Positions 1 through 8,335 of a DNA stretch of 64,000 nucleotides are shown here, piece after piece. The DNA comes from Candidatus Eremiobacterota bacterium. Lineage in GTDB: Bacteria > Vulcanimicrobiota > CADAWZ01 > Ess09-12. The translations under genes were made by a program, and so were the position numbers. Within the stretch, counting starts at the first letter, position 1; every line of letters begins with the position of its first letter. Below the pieces are notes generated by a model. The model searched no databases and was not told the DNA's origin. It worked only from the letters and a program-made list of their open reading frames with translations. The stretch lies in NCBI GenBank assembly GCA_031082125.1, contig JAVHLM010000016.1, positions 1 to 64,000 on the forward strand, given 5' to 3'.

Positions 1-468
1 AAGAATCAGCGAGGTGAAGAAGCTCCTCTTCATCAGGTAAAAGGCATGAGTGAACTTGACAGAGATCAAACGTATCCATATATCAATTGTAACATATCGG
101 GCTGAAAAAAGCAAAGAGAGCATACCTCAAAAAGCCCATAATGAAGAGGTTCTGAGGCTGTCGCCAGATGGCCGCCAGAGGGCTGAAAAGGGGCGAAAAG
201 GTCAAAAATGACCCTGAAGGTTCTTAAAGAATCGCCACGGCCTGTTTCTGCGCTCTCCCGGCCATTACCCATGCCGGCAGGGCCAACGGGTGCCCCTCTT
301 GATGCTGCAGAAATTAATTTTTCGATGTGGAAGCCCTCCTGGCCAACTGGACTGCCCCGGGAACTCAGACTTGATGAGCAATTCTAAATTTTTGCTCTTG
401 AGCAGAACTACCGAGGAAAACTTGATCCGATATAGGGCATGAAAGGGGAGGACTTTTTGCCACTGATG
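1..468. other. Stretch without a supported gene upstream of tRNA-Leu
   Basis: No reading frame here has a ribosome site, family motif or convincing composition. A short open frame on the plus strand that enters from the left edge and stops at 38-40 could be the tail of an upstream gene, but a dozen codons cannot prove it. Minus-strand open frames in this area run straight through the tRNA gene and are chance frames. Confidence 0.4.
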
Positions 469-477
469 TGCTATAAT
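469..477 (+). promoter_or_regulatory. Extended -10 promoter of tRNA-Leu
   Basis: TGCTATAAT at 469-477 is a perfect -10 hexamer with the extended TGn element, 13 bases before the first tRNA base. No good -35 hexamer is seen at normal spacing, which fits an extended -10 promoter. The same extended element occurs on the minus strand at 24071-24079. Confidence 0.6.
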
Positions 478-490
478 AGAAGACACCTTG

Positions 491-574
491 GCCGAAGTGG
501 CGGAACAGGCAGACGCGCTGGTCTCAAACACCAGTTCCCGCAAGGGAGTATCGGTTCGACCCCGATCTTCGGCA
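491..574 (+). tRNA. tRNA-Leu (CAA anticodon)
   Basis: A complete class II tRNA. The 7-base acceptor arm GCCGAAG pairs perfectly with CTTCGGC at 567-573, followed by discriminator A. The anticodon stem CTGGT/ACCAG encloses the loop CTCAAAC, giving anticodon CAA, which reads the Leu codon UUG. A long variable arm precedes the T-arm with its GGTTCGACCC core, as expected for tRNA-Leu. The 3' CCA is not encoded. A promoter and a terminator frame it as a single-gene unit. Confidence 0.97.
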
Positions 575-580
575 CTCACA

Positions 581-615
581 AAAAGCCCCGTGGTTACAGG
601 AAAAAGCGGGGTTTT
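581..615 (+). terminator. Rho-independent terminator of tRNA-Leu
   Basis: AAAAGCCCCG at 581-590 pairs with CGGGGTTTT at 607-615 around a 16-base loop, with a T run at the end. It lies seven bases after the tRNA and ends its transcript. Confidence 0.8.
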
Positions 616-1500
616 GTCTTTCGGCATTGCGAGGTAAAATTCGCGTAAAAAAGCACTCATTTTCTGAAAACTTGGCAAGATTTTGATACACCCAGAACAG
701 GATAAATCCCATATAATAAGCCATTTTGGAAAATGCCCTGTCCCAAGTATGGAACATCCCATCTCGGACCATGGCAGTTTTCAAGCCGTCCTCTCTTCAA
801 GCTCGTGGATAATAGAAAATGATGAGGTGAAGCCGGTAATTTCCTTATCACGGCAAGCCTATTCAGGTGTGCCACTTTTTGTGAAACAAGGGTGAGGATC
901 GCCATCTCCATGATAAAAAGAACAAGCCCCCGTTTCCAGGAGCTTGCTGTCCGTTTCCAGCGCTGCGGTGATATATAGTCTCTGTTTATAGTGTTCTCTG
1001 TCTTATGATAGGTTTATTACTGGCACCAAGTATTTCTACTTGATAGCAGGCGTGCGGAGAACTACTTTCCATTGACCGGTTTTGTTCATCCAAAAGCCCA
1101 AATTTCCATGCCCTGTAAGGCAAAGCATGAATTTTGAGAATTTTCCAGAGAGGTATTGATGGCAAGCCCAGCTCAACAATGAGGGCAGCTTGTCCCAGGA
1201 GATGAAGGCGAACAGGAGAGGGTGATGACGGCAACAGGGACAATCAGGAGAATGGATGATAGGGACAAGAGAGAACGTCATCACAGGGACAGAGGACAGC
1301 CACGGCGACGGCAGGAGGGAACTCCACCTACCCCAGGCACTCCCTACCCCGGGGATACCGCCCCGCTCCCGCCTGAATATATATACACCCCGCCCCTCAC
1401 TATAAAAAATTTGAAAAAATTTAAAAACCATAACGGCTTCACTATGGTCTTTCAGAGGACAGCCGTCAAGTGAGAGGCCCAGTTCTGAGGAATAACTTCA
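616..1500. other. Non-coding stretch with a short degenerate repeat
   Basis: No frame in these 880 bases has a ribosome site plus protein-like composition. Around 1220-1295 the heptamer AGGGACA occurs three times at 24-25-base spacing (1236, 1261, 1285) in loosely similar contexts. An AT-rich segment at about 1378-1440 precedes the ankyrin gene and could carry its promoter, but I see no clear hexamers. Nothing else is recognised. Confidence 0.4.
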
Positions 1501-1938
1501 ATGGAAACGAACTACTTCATGGTGGAAGAAGTTGCGAAGAAAGAGGAAAAGAATATGTTTAGTGGGGATATATTTGACGCTGTAATGTCAGGCAACCTCC
1601 AGGCAGTGAGAGATTGCATTTCCCAAGGTGCGAATGTCAATGCAAGAGACAAGGATGGCTGCACCCCTTTGCGCTGGTCAAGCTTCAAAGGTCATAAAGA
1701 GATAGCCGAGTTGCTCATCTCCCAAGGCGCAGATGTAAATGCAAAGAGCGCAAGCTTCATTACCTCTCTGCACTGGGCAATCTTTGGAGACCACAAAGAG
1801 ATGGTCGAGTTGCTCATTTCTAAGGGCGCAGATGTAAATGCAGGGGACATACATGGCGATACCCCCCTGCGCTATGCAATTTGCTTAGGCCACAAAGAAG
1901 TAGCCGAACTCCTCATAGCCCTCGGTGCGAGGAAATAA
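1501..1938 (+). CDS. Small ankyrin-repeat protein
   Basis: 145 residues. After a charged N-terminus of about 25 residues come consecutive ankyrin repeats of 33 residues, with the hallmarks GADVNA, TPL and GHKEIAELLI. The last repeat is capped by GARK. Ankyrin repeats are protein-binding scaffolds, so a binding role is likely but the partner is unknown. There is no signal peptide or membrane segment, so it is probably cytoplasmic. A GAGG element lies about ten bases before the ATG. An internal ATG six codons on is an alternative start. It stands alone, between non-coding sequence and apparent gene remnants. Confidence 0.85.
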   Translation: METNYFMVEEVAKKEEKNMFSGDIFDAVMSGNLQAVRDCISQGANVNARDKDGCTPLRWSSFKGHKEIAELLISQGADVNAKSASFITSLHWAIFGDHKEMVELLISKGADVNAGDIHGDTPLRYAICLGHKEVAELLIALGARK

Positions 1939-2042
1939 CTCTCATTGACCTCCTCATGCCTTCCCACCCATTGCCATGATGGAATCCTTACTATTTTGAT
2001 AGAGTTTGCCGATCCATGTGGATCCCCCTCATTGACTTCCTC

Positions 2043-2290
2043 ATGTCCCCAAGTAAAAAAGGTTCTGCTCTTCGGGAGGAACTGCGGCGAGAGCGAAATA
2101 TTCCATGCTCAAGGCTTAAAACCGCTGCAGGCGCTGCAAGGTCATAGAACTTGCGCGCCTGATTATAGAGACAGAGCAAGAGCTTACACCGCACTGTAGG
2201 ACGGGGCCTTACAGAGATGCCTCCAGGAACTCTTACAGAAAAGATACCTCTGGACTGATAGATTTCCGGGGCGCCGGGGGGTTACAATAG
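2043..2290 (+). pseudogene. Possible frameshifted gene remnant
   Basis: An open frame from ATG 2043 gives a charged helix-like 34-residue stretch (SALREELRRERNIP and on) and stops at 2145. The frame shifted by one base continues from about 2138 with equally protein-like sequence (IELARLIIETEQELTP) to a stop at 2288-2290. The two halves together look like one small coding sequence broken by a frameshift. No family is recognised and there is no clear ribosome site. The rest of the interval 1939-2443 holds nothing I can name. Confidence 0.25.
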
Positions 2291-2443
2291 AAATAGGACG
2301 ACATCGTAGGGCAGAGAATTCTGGACGCATGACTTCAGAAAATTAGAAAGCCGCGGACGATTAACAGGATCCCCGATATACAAGGCCATGATTGCCTGAG
2401 TGAAGACTTTCACCCGGGCATTATTCTTAAGGAGGGCATTCTG

Positions 2444-2773
2444 GTGGTGCTTGAAACAAGAACAAGAAATGACGCATTCTCGGATTTCCTGGAGCAGATC
2501 CTTTCAAGCTACAGGCTCAGGGTGGAGAATGTCGCACAACTTATGAAGGAAGTGCTCTCGCTTCTCGTGGAGTATATTTCTGCGGAGGCCGACGGAGACC
2601 GGGGGAACCGAAATCTAGCTTCCTCGCGTGCCCAGATAAGCTCAAGTCAGCTTGCCGTTGAAAGTCCGCTCAGGGTAAAAGTCAGGCTGCCCTGTAGCAA
2701 CCACCCGATGTCAGGGGCAATCCGAGCATCGAAGCGGTGTCATTGCGACCCCGCAGTCCGTAACATAAAGTGA
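2444..2773 (+). CDS. Hypothetical protein, possibly a truncated gene
   Basis: A strong AAGGAGG at 2429-2435 sits eight bases before GTG 2444, so translation probably starts here. The first 50 or so residues look like real helical protein (FLEQILSSYRLRVENVAQLM). After about residue 55 the composition changes to Ser/Arg/Cys-rich sequence of the kind read from non-coding DNA. The 3' part may therefore be a replacement tail after a deletion or frameshift. No family is recognised. Confidence 0.4.
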   Translation: MVLETRTRNDAFSDFLEQILSSYRLRVENVAQLMKEVLSLLVEYISAEADGDRGNRNLASSRAQISSSQLAVESPLRVKVRLPCSNHPMSGAIRASKRCHCDPAVRNIK

Positions 2774-2885
2774 ACCCTGCCGCATCGTAATAGATTTCCC
2801 GAAAGGGATACAGAGGGTGCCGAGCCTGACAGACTGGGGTGTACCGAACCTGCTCTTTACTCTACTTTACTAAAAGGAGGAAAAC

Positions 2886-3092
2886 ATGGACGCTTTTAAA
2901 TGTCCGAAATGTGGAAAAACAACGGGTGCGGACGAAAAGTTCTGCAATGAATGTGGTCAGCCGCTCGACATTCCATGCCTCGCATGTGGCAAAATCTGGC
3001 GATTTTTATTCGATTACAAGTTTTGCCCCGAATGCGGGCATAATCTGAAGAAAGGGAGTGCAAATAAACCGTTACGAGAAGAAAAAAAATAA
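2886..3092 (+). CDS. Small double zinc-ribbon protein
   Basis: 68 residues, with AAAGGAGG eight to ten bases before the ATG. Four cysteine pairs are visible: CPKC and CNEC near the N-terminus, CLAC in the middle and CPEC near the end. They form zinc-ribbon knuckles, with a Lys-rich tail. Proteins of this type usually bind zinc structurally and act in protein or nucleic-acid contacts. The function here is unknown. A weak hairpin follows at 3101-3118. Confidence 0.8.
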   Translation: MDAFKCPKCGKTTGADEKFCNECGQPLDIPCLACGKIWRFLFDYKFCPECGHNLKKGSANKPLREEKK

Positions 3093-3100
3093 AGAAAAGT

Positions 3101-3118
3101 TAAGGGAATTCTCCCTTA
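3101..3118 (+). terminator. Weak hairpin after the zinc-ribbon gene
   Basis: TAAGGGA at 3101-3107 pairs with TCCCTTA at 3112-3118 around a 4-base loop. The tail is only moderately T-rich (TCTCTTTAT), so termination is uncertain. Confidence 0.35.
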
Positions 3119-3235
3119 TCTCTTTATAGCGGCAATGGTGATTGCAGTGATATCAAGAAGGGGCAGACTGTGTGGGTCCCCGCGCCGATAAAAGCATTCT
3201 TGGCCTGAAATAAGTGATGAAATGTCTTTTGCTGA

Positions 3236-3469
3236 AAACATCCCTCTTCTCCCTGTGGCAGTGAAGGGAATGATATTTTTCGCCGTGAAGACGCTCACCC
3301 TGATATTGGGCTGGACATGAATGCCAGAGCAAAAATGGTGAGGGAGTTCCGGGCTGTCAATAGTGACGCAAATGGTGTATAATAAAAAAGAGATAAGAGA
3401 TAGATTTTTGAGAACCTCAAAAGGGTGGTGACAGAAATGTATGATGATGAGGGCAAGGAAAACGAATAA
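3236..3469 (+). pseudogene. Possible decayed coding remnant between zinc ribbon and kup
   Basis: One plus-strand frame is open for 48 codons (3236-3379) with protein-like sequence (LDMNARAKMVREFRAVN). It hits stops at 3380, 3383 and 3398, then continues in the same frame from 3401 with another protein-like stretch (FENLKRVVTEMYDDEGKENE) to a stop at 3467-3469. There is no start codon with a ribosome site. It may be an old gene broken by in-frame stops, or chance. The remainder of 3119-3487 shows nothing recognisable. Confidence 0.25.
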
Positions 3470-3487
3470 AGCGCGGCCTCACCATAC

Positions 3488-5332
3488 TTATATCTGCACC
3501 CTGGTGATGACACCGTGGAGCTTCTGCGGCGTGAGGTTATAGAACTGCACTATGGCAGGTGACAATGCCTTGATGAGGGCGAAGAGCTTCCACGCAAATT
3601 TCCCCGTGCCAATATCCTCGATGCCGTAAAAGACCGCTTTTCCGTCAATCCCGTGTTCCTTCAGGACTTCCTCGACGTTCACCACTTCCATGTAGCCATG
3701 GTGTATCTCGAAGACCCTGAGGCTCGGCGCCAGGTCCCGGGCAAAGTGGCTTTTGATGCCGTAAGGCTTGTCTTTTATCGATATTGAGAGAATGATGTTG
3801 TATTCATAGAGGATGCTGTGGGAGAATATGGTGTTCACGATGTAGGGCGAGATGTGGTTTACATCGCGGAGAAGGAAAATAGCCGTCCCCTTGATCTTGC
3901 TCGCCGTCTTGTACATCTCGTTGTAGCGCTCCATGAAGGGCGCGAGGGGCATGGGCCTGAGGGCGATATAGAGGCGCCGCTGCCCTGCCTTGTAGAGAAG
4001 GATCACCAGCAGGGGGATCATGGCCATGATGAGGGACCAGTAGCCGCCATGGGGAATTTTGTTGATATTTGAGAAGAGGAAGGCAAGGTCGATGAAGGTG
4101 ACCATTACCGAGAGCGCCATGAGCAGCCTTGACTTATGGAGAGAGTATATCCAGATAAGCATTATCGCCGTTATGGTCATGGTCACATTCACGGCGAGAC
4201 CGTAAGCCAGGGCCATCTTGCTTGACTCTTTAAATATGAGCAGCATCAGGATAACGCAGGCAAAGAGAAACCAGTTCACGAACCCGATATAAATCTGCGT
4301 GGACAATTCCTGTGAGGTGTGATCGATCTTAAGCCTCGGCATGATACCGGTGTTGATGCCCTGGTAGACAATTGAGAACATGGCGCTTATCATGGCCTGC
4401 GAGGCAATGACGGTGGCGATGACGGTGAGGATCAAGAAGGGGATATAGAGGAGCCTTGATTCCCGGAATACCATGTCAAAGAGGATTGAGCTTGAAGTCG
4501 TGCCGGACACGGCGCTCATATGCGCCCCCTGCCCAAGGTAATTGAGTACGAGGCAGACAAAAACGAAGTTCCAGGCTTTCCTGATGCTTTCCTTGCCCAG
4601 GTGTCCCATGTCGGCATAGAGTGCTTCTCCACCGGTAATGGTGAGTATCACTTCTGAGAGCACAAGGAACCCTATGAACTTTCTCTTGATGAAGAACAGC
4701 ACTGCATAATGTGGCGAGAGCGCTTCCAGTATGGCAGGATACTCGCAGATGGCTACTATTCCTGAGAAGGCCAGCGCGAGAAACCACATGATCATTATAG
4801 GGCTGAAGTACGCAGAGACCTTGTCGGTGCCACGTTTCTGAAAAGCGAAGAGAAATATTGTGATGATTATGGAAATGAGAAGCACGATGAAAAGAGGGGT
4901 GCCTTCGAGTCCCGGTATGAGCTTCAGGCCCTCCACCGCGCTCAGTATGGAGATTGCCGGCGTGATGACGCCATCCCCGATGATGAACGAGAGTCCGATA
5001 AAAGATAAAAGAGTGATAATCCGGATCTGTTTTTTATGTCTGACGAGCGTGGAAAGGATCTCCTGCAGGATGATGATCCCGCCTTCGCCCCTCATGGAGA
5101 GGTTCATGGCAAGCCATGTATACTGTATGTAGACCACCAGGATCATTGACCATATCATGAGAGAGAGCACACCGAAAATATCGGATTTATCCATTGGCTT
5201 GAGAAAAAGAAACACGACAAAAAGCGTATAGATGGGGCTCGTGCCGATATCGCCGAAGACGATGCCCAGCGGTCTTATTATTTCCCGGGCCTCATGGATC
5301 AGGTGTTTTCTCTGGAGGGTGACCATAGGCAT
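3488..5332 (-). CDS. kup: Potassium uptake protein Kup
   Basis: 614 residues, close to the 622 of E. coli Kup. It opens with the family signature GDIGTSPIYTLF (from residue 27), followed by about 12 hydrophobic membrane segments to about residue 440 and a soluble C-terminal domain. Kup/HAK/KT proteins are proton-coupled potassium importers in the cytoplasmic membrane. AGGA lies six bases before ATG 5332, and an ATG two codons later is an alternative. The gene is last in line after the KdpE-type regulator and KdpD-type kinase and is separated from them by 116 bases that hold a direct repeat and a promoter. It is therefore probably controlled by that two-component system rather than simply co-transcribed. 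Confidence 0.95.
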   Translation of the reverse strand: MPMVTLQRKHLIHEAREIIRPLGIVFGDIGTSPIYTLFVVFLFLKPMDKSDIFGVLSLMIWSMILVVYIQYTWLAMNLSMRGEGGIIILQEILSTLVRHKKQIRIITLLSFIGLSFIIGDGVITPAISILSAVEGLKLIPGLEGTPLFIVLLISIIITIFLFAFQKRGTDKVSAYFSPIMIMWFLALAFSGIVAICEYPAILEALSPHYAVLFFIKRKFIGFLVLSEVILTITGGEALYADMGHLGKESIRKAWNFVFVCLVLNYLGQGAHMSAVSGTTSSSILFDMVFRESRLLYIPFLILTVIATVIASQAMISAMFSIVYQGINTGIMPRLKIDHTSQELSTQIYIGFVNWFLFACVILMLLIFKESSKMALAYGLAVNVTMTITAIMLIWIYSLHKSRLLMALSVMVTFIDLAFLFSNINKIPHGGYWSLIMAMIPLLVILLYKAGQRRLYIALRPMPLAPFMERYNEMYKTASKIKGTAIFLLRDVNHISPYIVNTIFSHSILYEYNIILSISIKDKPYGIKSHFARDLAPSLRVFEIHHGYMEVVNVEEVLKEHGIDGKAVFYGIEDIGTGKFAWKLFALIKALSPAIVQFYNLTPQKLHGVITRVQI

Positions 5333-5373
5333 AATCCTTTATTTCAGAAAGGCTCAATAAATATGATAAGGCG

Positions 5374-5400
5374 ATTATATTATAGGGCAGTGCCTGTGAA
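5374..5400 (-). promoter_or_regulatory. Candidate kup promoter
   Basis: On the minus strand TTCACA (5395-5400) and TATAAT (5374-5379) are separated by 15 bases. The spacer is short, which is typical of promoters needing an activator. A second TATAAT overlaps at 5379-5384. The element is about 45 bases from the kup ATG and directly downstream of the GGATATAAAGAT repeats. Confidence 0.45.
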
Positions 5401-5402
5401 GA

Positions 5403-5435
5403 GGATATAAAGATATTCTGCCGGGATATAAAGAT
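5403..5435 (-). promoter_or_regulatory. Direct repeat, candidate KdpE-type operator for kup
   Basis: The 12-mer ATCTTTATATCC (minus strand) occurs twice, exactly, at 5424-5435 and 5403-5414, with a period of 21 bases (two helical turns). It abuts the -35 element of the kup promoter. OmpR/PhoB-family regulators bind as head-to-tail dimers on direct repeats, and the E. coli KdpE site contains TTTATA, which is present in both copies. The KdpE-type gene is next door. The repeat is seen directly; binding is inferred. Confidence 0.55.
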
Positions 5436-5448
5436 TTTGTATAGTCTT

Positions 5449-6144
5449 CTAGGAAAGCGAGAAGCGGAACCCCACACCGGGCTCGGTGAGAATATACCGC
5501 GGCACCGCGGGATGGGGCTCGATTTTCTTGCGCAGGTTGCTTATATGGACGCGGAGCGTCTGGATGTCCTCGTACTCCGGTCCCCACACCTGGGCAAGAA
5601 CCATCTTGGAGGTGACGACACAGTCGGCATTCTGGGCAAGGTAGGCAAGAATGTCAAACTCGATGGGGGTGAGGGACATCTCGGTGCCACCGCTTCTCAC
5701 CTTGCGGCGGGGAATATCAATCTCAAGCTCTCCCACAGTGATCACCGGCACAGGGGTGATCCTCAGATAGGAGCGCCTGAGGAGGGCTCTCACCCTCGCG
5801 AGGAGCTCCCCTGCGGAGAAGGGCTTGGTGATATAATCGTCGGCGCCGGTGTCAAGGGCTGCAATCTTGTCCGTATCGGCCCCCCGTACGCTCAGTATGA
5901 GGATGGGCCCGGTGAACCACGTCCTGAGCTCGCGGCACACTTCAAGACCTCCCATTCCCGGCATGGACATGTCAAGTATTACAAGGTCGGGCACCGCATC
6001 AATAGCGAGGTCGAGGGCCTCTTCGCCCTTGGAGGCCACGATGACCTCGTAGGATCGTGAGGAAAGCATCGATCTGAGGGCGCGGCGGATCTGCTCCTCA
6101 TCGTCTACGATAAGAATTTTCACTTTTTTCTCAGTAGTGCTCAT
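5449..6144 (-). CDS. kdpE: KdpE-type response regulator (OmpR family)
   Basis: 231 residues from ATG 6144, chosen because AGGAAGGAG precedes it; a longer frame exists upstream but overlaps the kinase gene more. The receiver domain (about 8-120) has the acidic pair DD at 14-15, phospho-acceptor D58 in LVILDMSMPG, and the KPF switch Lys. A C-terminal winged-helix DNA-binding domain follows, with the usual RRKVRSGG and LTPIEFDIL signatures. The start lies 14 bases inside the end of the kinase gene, so the two are translationally coupled. The output is probably potassium transport, as kup follows and its promoter has a TTTATA-containing direct repeat. Confidence 0.9.
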   Translation of the reverse strand: MSTTEKKVKILIVDDEEQIRRALRSMLSSRSYEVIVASKGEEALDLAIDAVPDLVILDMSMPGMGGLEVCRELRTWFTGPILILSVRGADTDKIAALDTGADDYITKPFSAGELLARVRALLRRSYLRITPVPVITVGELEIDIPRRKVRSGGTEMSLTPIEFDILAYLAQNADCVVTSKMVLAQVWGPEYEDIQTLRVHISNLRKKIEPHPAVPRYILTEPGVGFRFSLS

Positions 6145-7735
6145 GAGACTCCTTCCTGAGGGGGAGGGTGATGACGAACTTTGCCCCATGGGGCTTTACG
6201 GCCTCAAGGGCAATCGTTCCCCCGTGAAAACGGACTATCTCCTTCGTGACGGCAAGTCCCAGCCCCGTTCCTGATGATACTCCCTTTGATGAGGAGCCCC
6301 GGTAGAACTTCTCAAAGACAAGGCTCCGTTCCTCGGGCGGGATCCCCGGCCCCGCGTCTTCAACCCACAGGACCAGTTCGCCATTCCCTGTCTTTGCCCC
6401 TATGGTGACAGGGGAGCTCTCGGGGCTGTAGGCGAGGGCATTCTCCACGAGATTCTGTATTCCTCTCGCCCACTGGACAAAATCCACCTCTATGAGGGGA
6501 AGATTCTCCTCAAGGGCGAAAAGGATTCTTCCCTTCTTTTTCTCCGGGATGTTGGCAAGAACGGAGCCCAGGATCTCCCCGAGCTCATAAGGCTCTTTCC
6601 GCGGGATCCATGAGGCATCCTCAAGGCGGGAGAGATCGACCAGGGAGCCGATGCTCCTGTTGAGGCGCTCAAGATCGGACTTGACGGTCTGCAGCTCATC
6701 ACGGACCTGCAGGGAATCCCATCTGGTATCGCCCTCAAGCATGCTGGTCACCGTGGCATTTGCAGAGGCAAGAGGTGTTTTCAGCTCGTGGGAAACCGAT
6801 GAGATGAGTGTTGATTTGAGACGGTCAGTCTCGCGGAGAGCATCAGCCTGGATAGAGATGTGCTGGAGCCTCTTTCGCTCAATAAACACTGCCGCCTGGT
6901 AGGCAATTGCCATAAGGAGGCGGATTTCCGGGAGGGAATGAGGCTTCCCGTCGCTTCGCTCGCCCACATAGAGCATTCCGGCGTGCTGCGTAGTCGTGAG
7001 GAGGGGAAGAAAGAGGTCCTGGGGCCGGGTTATCCTGGAGGGATCGGAGAGCTCGCTCAATGAGGGAAAGCCTGAGGACTTTGATTCCAGATAGGCTGAT
7101 TCGGCTCTCCTGAAAAGCGTTTCCCTGGTTTCTCCGGCGAGAGCGGGAATGGAAAGCACCTCGCGGACCATGCCCTTCTCGTCGAGAAGATAGAGTGCCA
7201 CCGCCCTGGCGAAAGTAATTTCAGACACCTCTTTGATAAGCACTTCCGCCATCTCCTCGATGGATATCTCCGATACGATACGGGCGCTGAAGCGGTTCAG
7301 AAGGGCTGTCTCCTTCTCCCTGGAAAGGGCGTGGCTCTCCCTTTCCCTCAGCCTTCCCGTCTGGAGCCCCATCAATATCCCCACGGTAAGAAATACAATA
7401 AGGGAGAGCCAGTCCTTGGGGTCGGTGACAATAAGGGTATGGTAGGGCGGGAGAAAAAAATAGTTCCATGCAAAGAACGAGAGGACTGCCACGAGAAGGG
7501 CGGGTTTATAGCCTGAAAGGGCAGCGACGAACACGACGATGAGCAGGTAGAGAAGGGCCCACTGCTCCTTTCCGAAATAATCCTTTCCCGGATAGAACAG
7601 CGCCGTTGCCGCTATCACGGAGAAGACCGCAAGGAGGTAGCCATATCTTGTGGAGAGAGTCCTGGTGGTTCTCATGGCATGCCCTTTCACAAAGTTCCAG
7701 GGGAGCTCTCCTTTAAGACTACGCGGGAGGGCCAT
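6131..7735 (-). CDS. KdpD-like sensor histidine kinase lacking the KdpD N-terminal domain
   Basis: 534 residues from the first ATG; a start at 7675 (MRTTRTLST) is equally possible. Four membrane helices of the DUF4118 type occupy roughly residues 30-120, followed by a GAF-like domain, a HisKA domain with the H-box SVSHELKTPLAS, and a HATPase domain with DAGPGIP and GTGLGLAVTK. This is the membrane and kinase half of KdpD, which is about 890 residues in E. coli. The cytoplasmic KdpD and Usp domains that bind ATP or cyclic-di-AMP in other species are absent. It phosphorylates the coupled regulator downstream. Kdp transporter genes are not in the window. Confidence 0.88.
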   Translation of the reverse strand: MALPRSLKGELPWNFVKGHAMRTTRTLSTRYGYLLAVFSVIAATALFYPGKDYFGKEQWALLYLLIVVFVAALSGYKPALLVAVLSFFAWNYFFLPPYHTLIVTDPKDWLSLIVFLTVGILMGLQTGRLRERESHALSREKETALLNRFSARIVSEISIEEMAEVLIKEVSEITFARAVALYLLDEKGMVREVLSIPALAGETRETLFRRAESAYLESKSSGFPSLSELSDPSRITRPQDLFLPLLTTTQHAGMLYVGERSDGKPHSLPEIRLLMAIAYQAAVFIERKRLQHISIQADALRETDRLKSTLISSVSHELKTPLASANATVTSMLEGDTRWDSLQVRDELQTVKSDLERLNRSIGSLVDLSRLEDASWIPRKEPYELGEILGSVLANIPEKKKGRILFALEENLPLIEVDFVQWARGIQNLVENALAYSPESSPVTIGAKTGNGELVLWVEDAGPGIPPEERSLVFEKFYRGSSSKGVSSGTGLGLAVTKEIVRFHGGTIALEAVKPHGAKFVITLPLRKESHEHY

Positions 7736-7818
7736 AATTTCCTGTATCGGGAACCCCGGGTTTTCTCAGGTCATGGAAGAGCAGGGAGGCGATATTCAGG
7801 AAAAACACTCTTAACGGA

Positions 7819-7858
7819 ATCTTTATCCGGGTGAGAGCGAAATTTACAGGTTCTTTAT
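7819..7858 (+). promoter_or_regulatory. Two TCTTTAT half-sites upstream of the kdpD-like gene
   Basis: TCTTTAT occurs at 7820-7826 (as ATCTTTATCC) and 7852-7858 (as TCTTTATAG), 32 bases apart, or three helical turns. The core matches the exact repeat in the kup promoter. The position, between the kinase gene and the divergent gene at 7936, would suit autoregulation. The match is short and could be chance. Confidence 0.25.
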
Positions 7859-7935
7859 AGACAAGGTGCTATCATCAAAGTGAAAGTATTGCTGCAAGGG
7901 ACTGCTTGTATTCAGCATGAAAGGAAGAGCACTCC

Positions 7936-8217
7936 ATGCTTCTTGACCCTGTGAAGGAAGGCCTTGAAGAGCACTCTGCCGAGGAAGATGCCTTCCCCCC
8001 TGTGATATATCCCAGAGAGCCTTATGGAAAGATTGATGAGAAAACGTGGAAGATGAGAAGGCTCAAGATAATGCTGCTTGGCGTCCTGCTTGCCGTGTTC
8101 ACAGGAGTTCTTGCCACCTCGGGCCCCAGTTTCTCCTACCCGGGATGGCCTCTCTGCTACATGGGGCTCCTGGCTCTGCTCATGTGCCTCTTAGCCCTTT
8201 TTATTGTCGCCACATAA
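7936..8217 (+). CDS. Small membrane protein of unknown function
   Basis: 93 residues. An acidic N-terminal 40 residues is followed by a basic patch (KMRRLK) and two hydrophobic segments, about 45-63 and 72-92, separated by a short Gly/Pro/Ser-rich loop. The topology is probably two transmembrane helices with the N-terminus inside. GGAAG lies upstream at suitable spacing. No family is recognised. It is divergent from the KdpD-type kinase gene and is the first of a series of plus-strand genes. Confidence 0.65.
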   Translation: MLLDPVKEGLEEHSAEEDAFPPVIYPREPYGKIDEKTWKMRRLKIMLLGVLLAVFTGVLATSGPSFSYPGWPLCYMGLLALLMCLLALFIVAT

Positions 8218-8335
8218 GGGTTCTATCCTGGTCTCTCCCCCGCTCCCCCCCAAGAAGTGCTAATTTTTTCCCGAAAAAAGGGCTGAGGGCAGGAGCATAG
8301 AAATATTTAGAAACTATAAGGGGAAGGCCTGTTCT

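Noticed and set aside
1-40. 3' end of an upstream gene
   Set aside because: A short open frame stops at 38-40, but about a dozen codons with no context cannot support a feature.
265-762. Long minus-strand reading frame across the tRNA-Leu gene
   Set aside because: It runs through the tRNA, has no ribosome site and no protein-like composition.
1222-1473. Plus-strand frame rich in Arg, Pro and Thr
   Set aside because: Low-complexity reading of a repeat-bearing non-coding stretch; no ribosome site.
2839-3048. Frame overlapping the zinc-ribbon gene
   Set aside because: Shifted frame of the gene at 2886, which has a strong ribosome site and paired cysteines.
8264-8279. TTTTTTC/GAAAAAA palindrome as a terminator
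   Set aside because: The stem is A-T only with a two-base loop, and no GC-rich stem or T tail follows.
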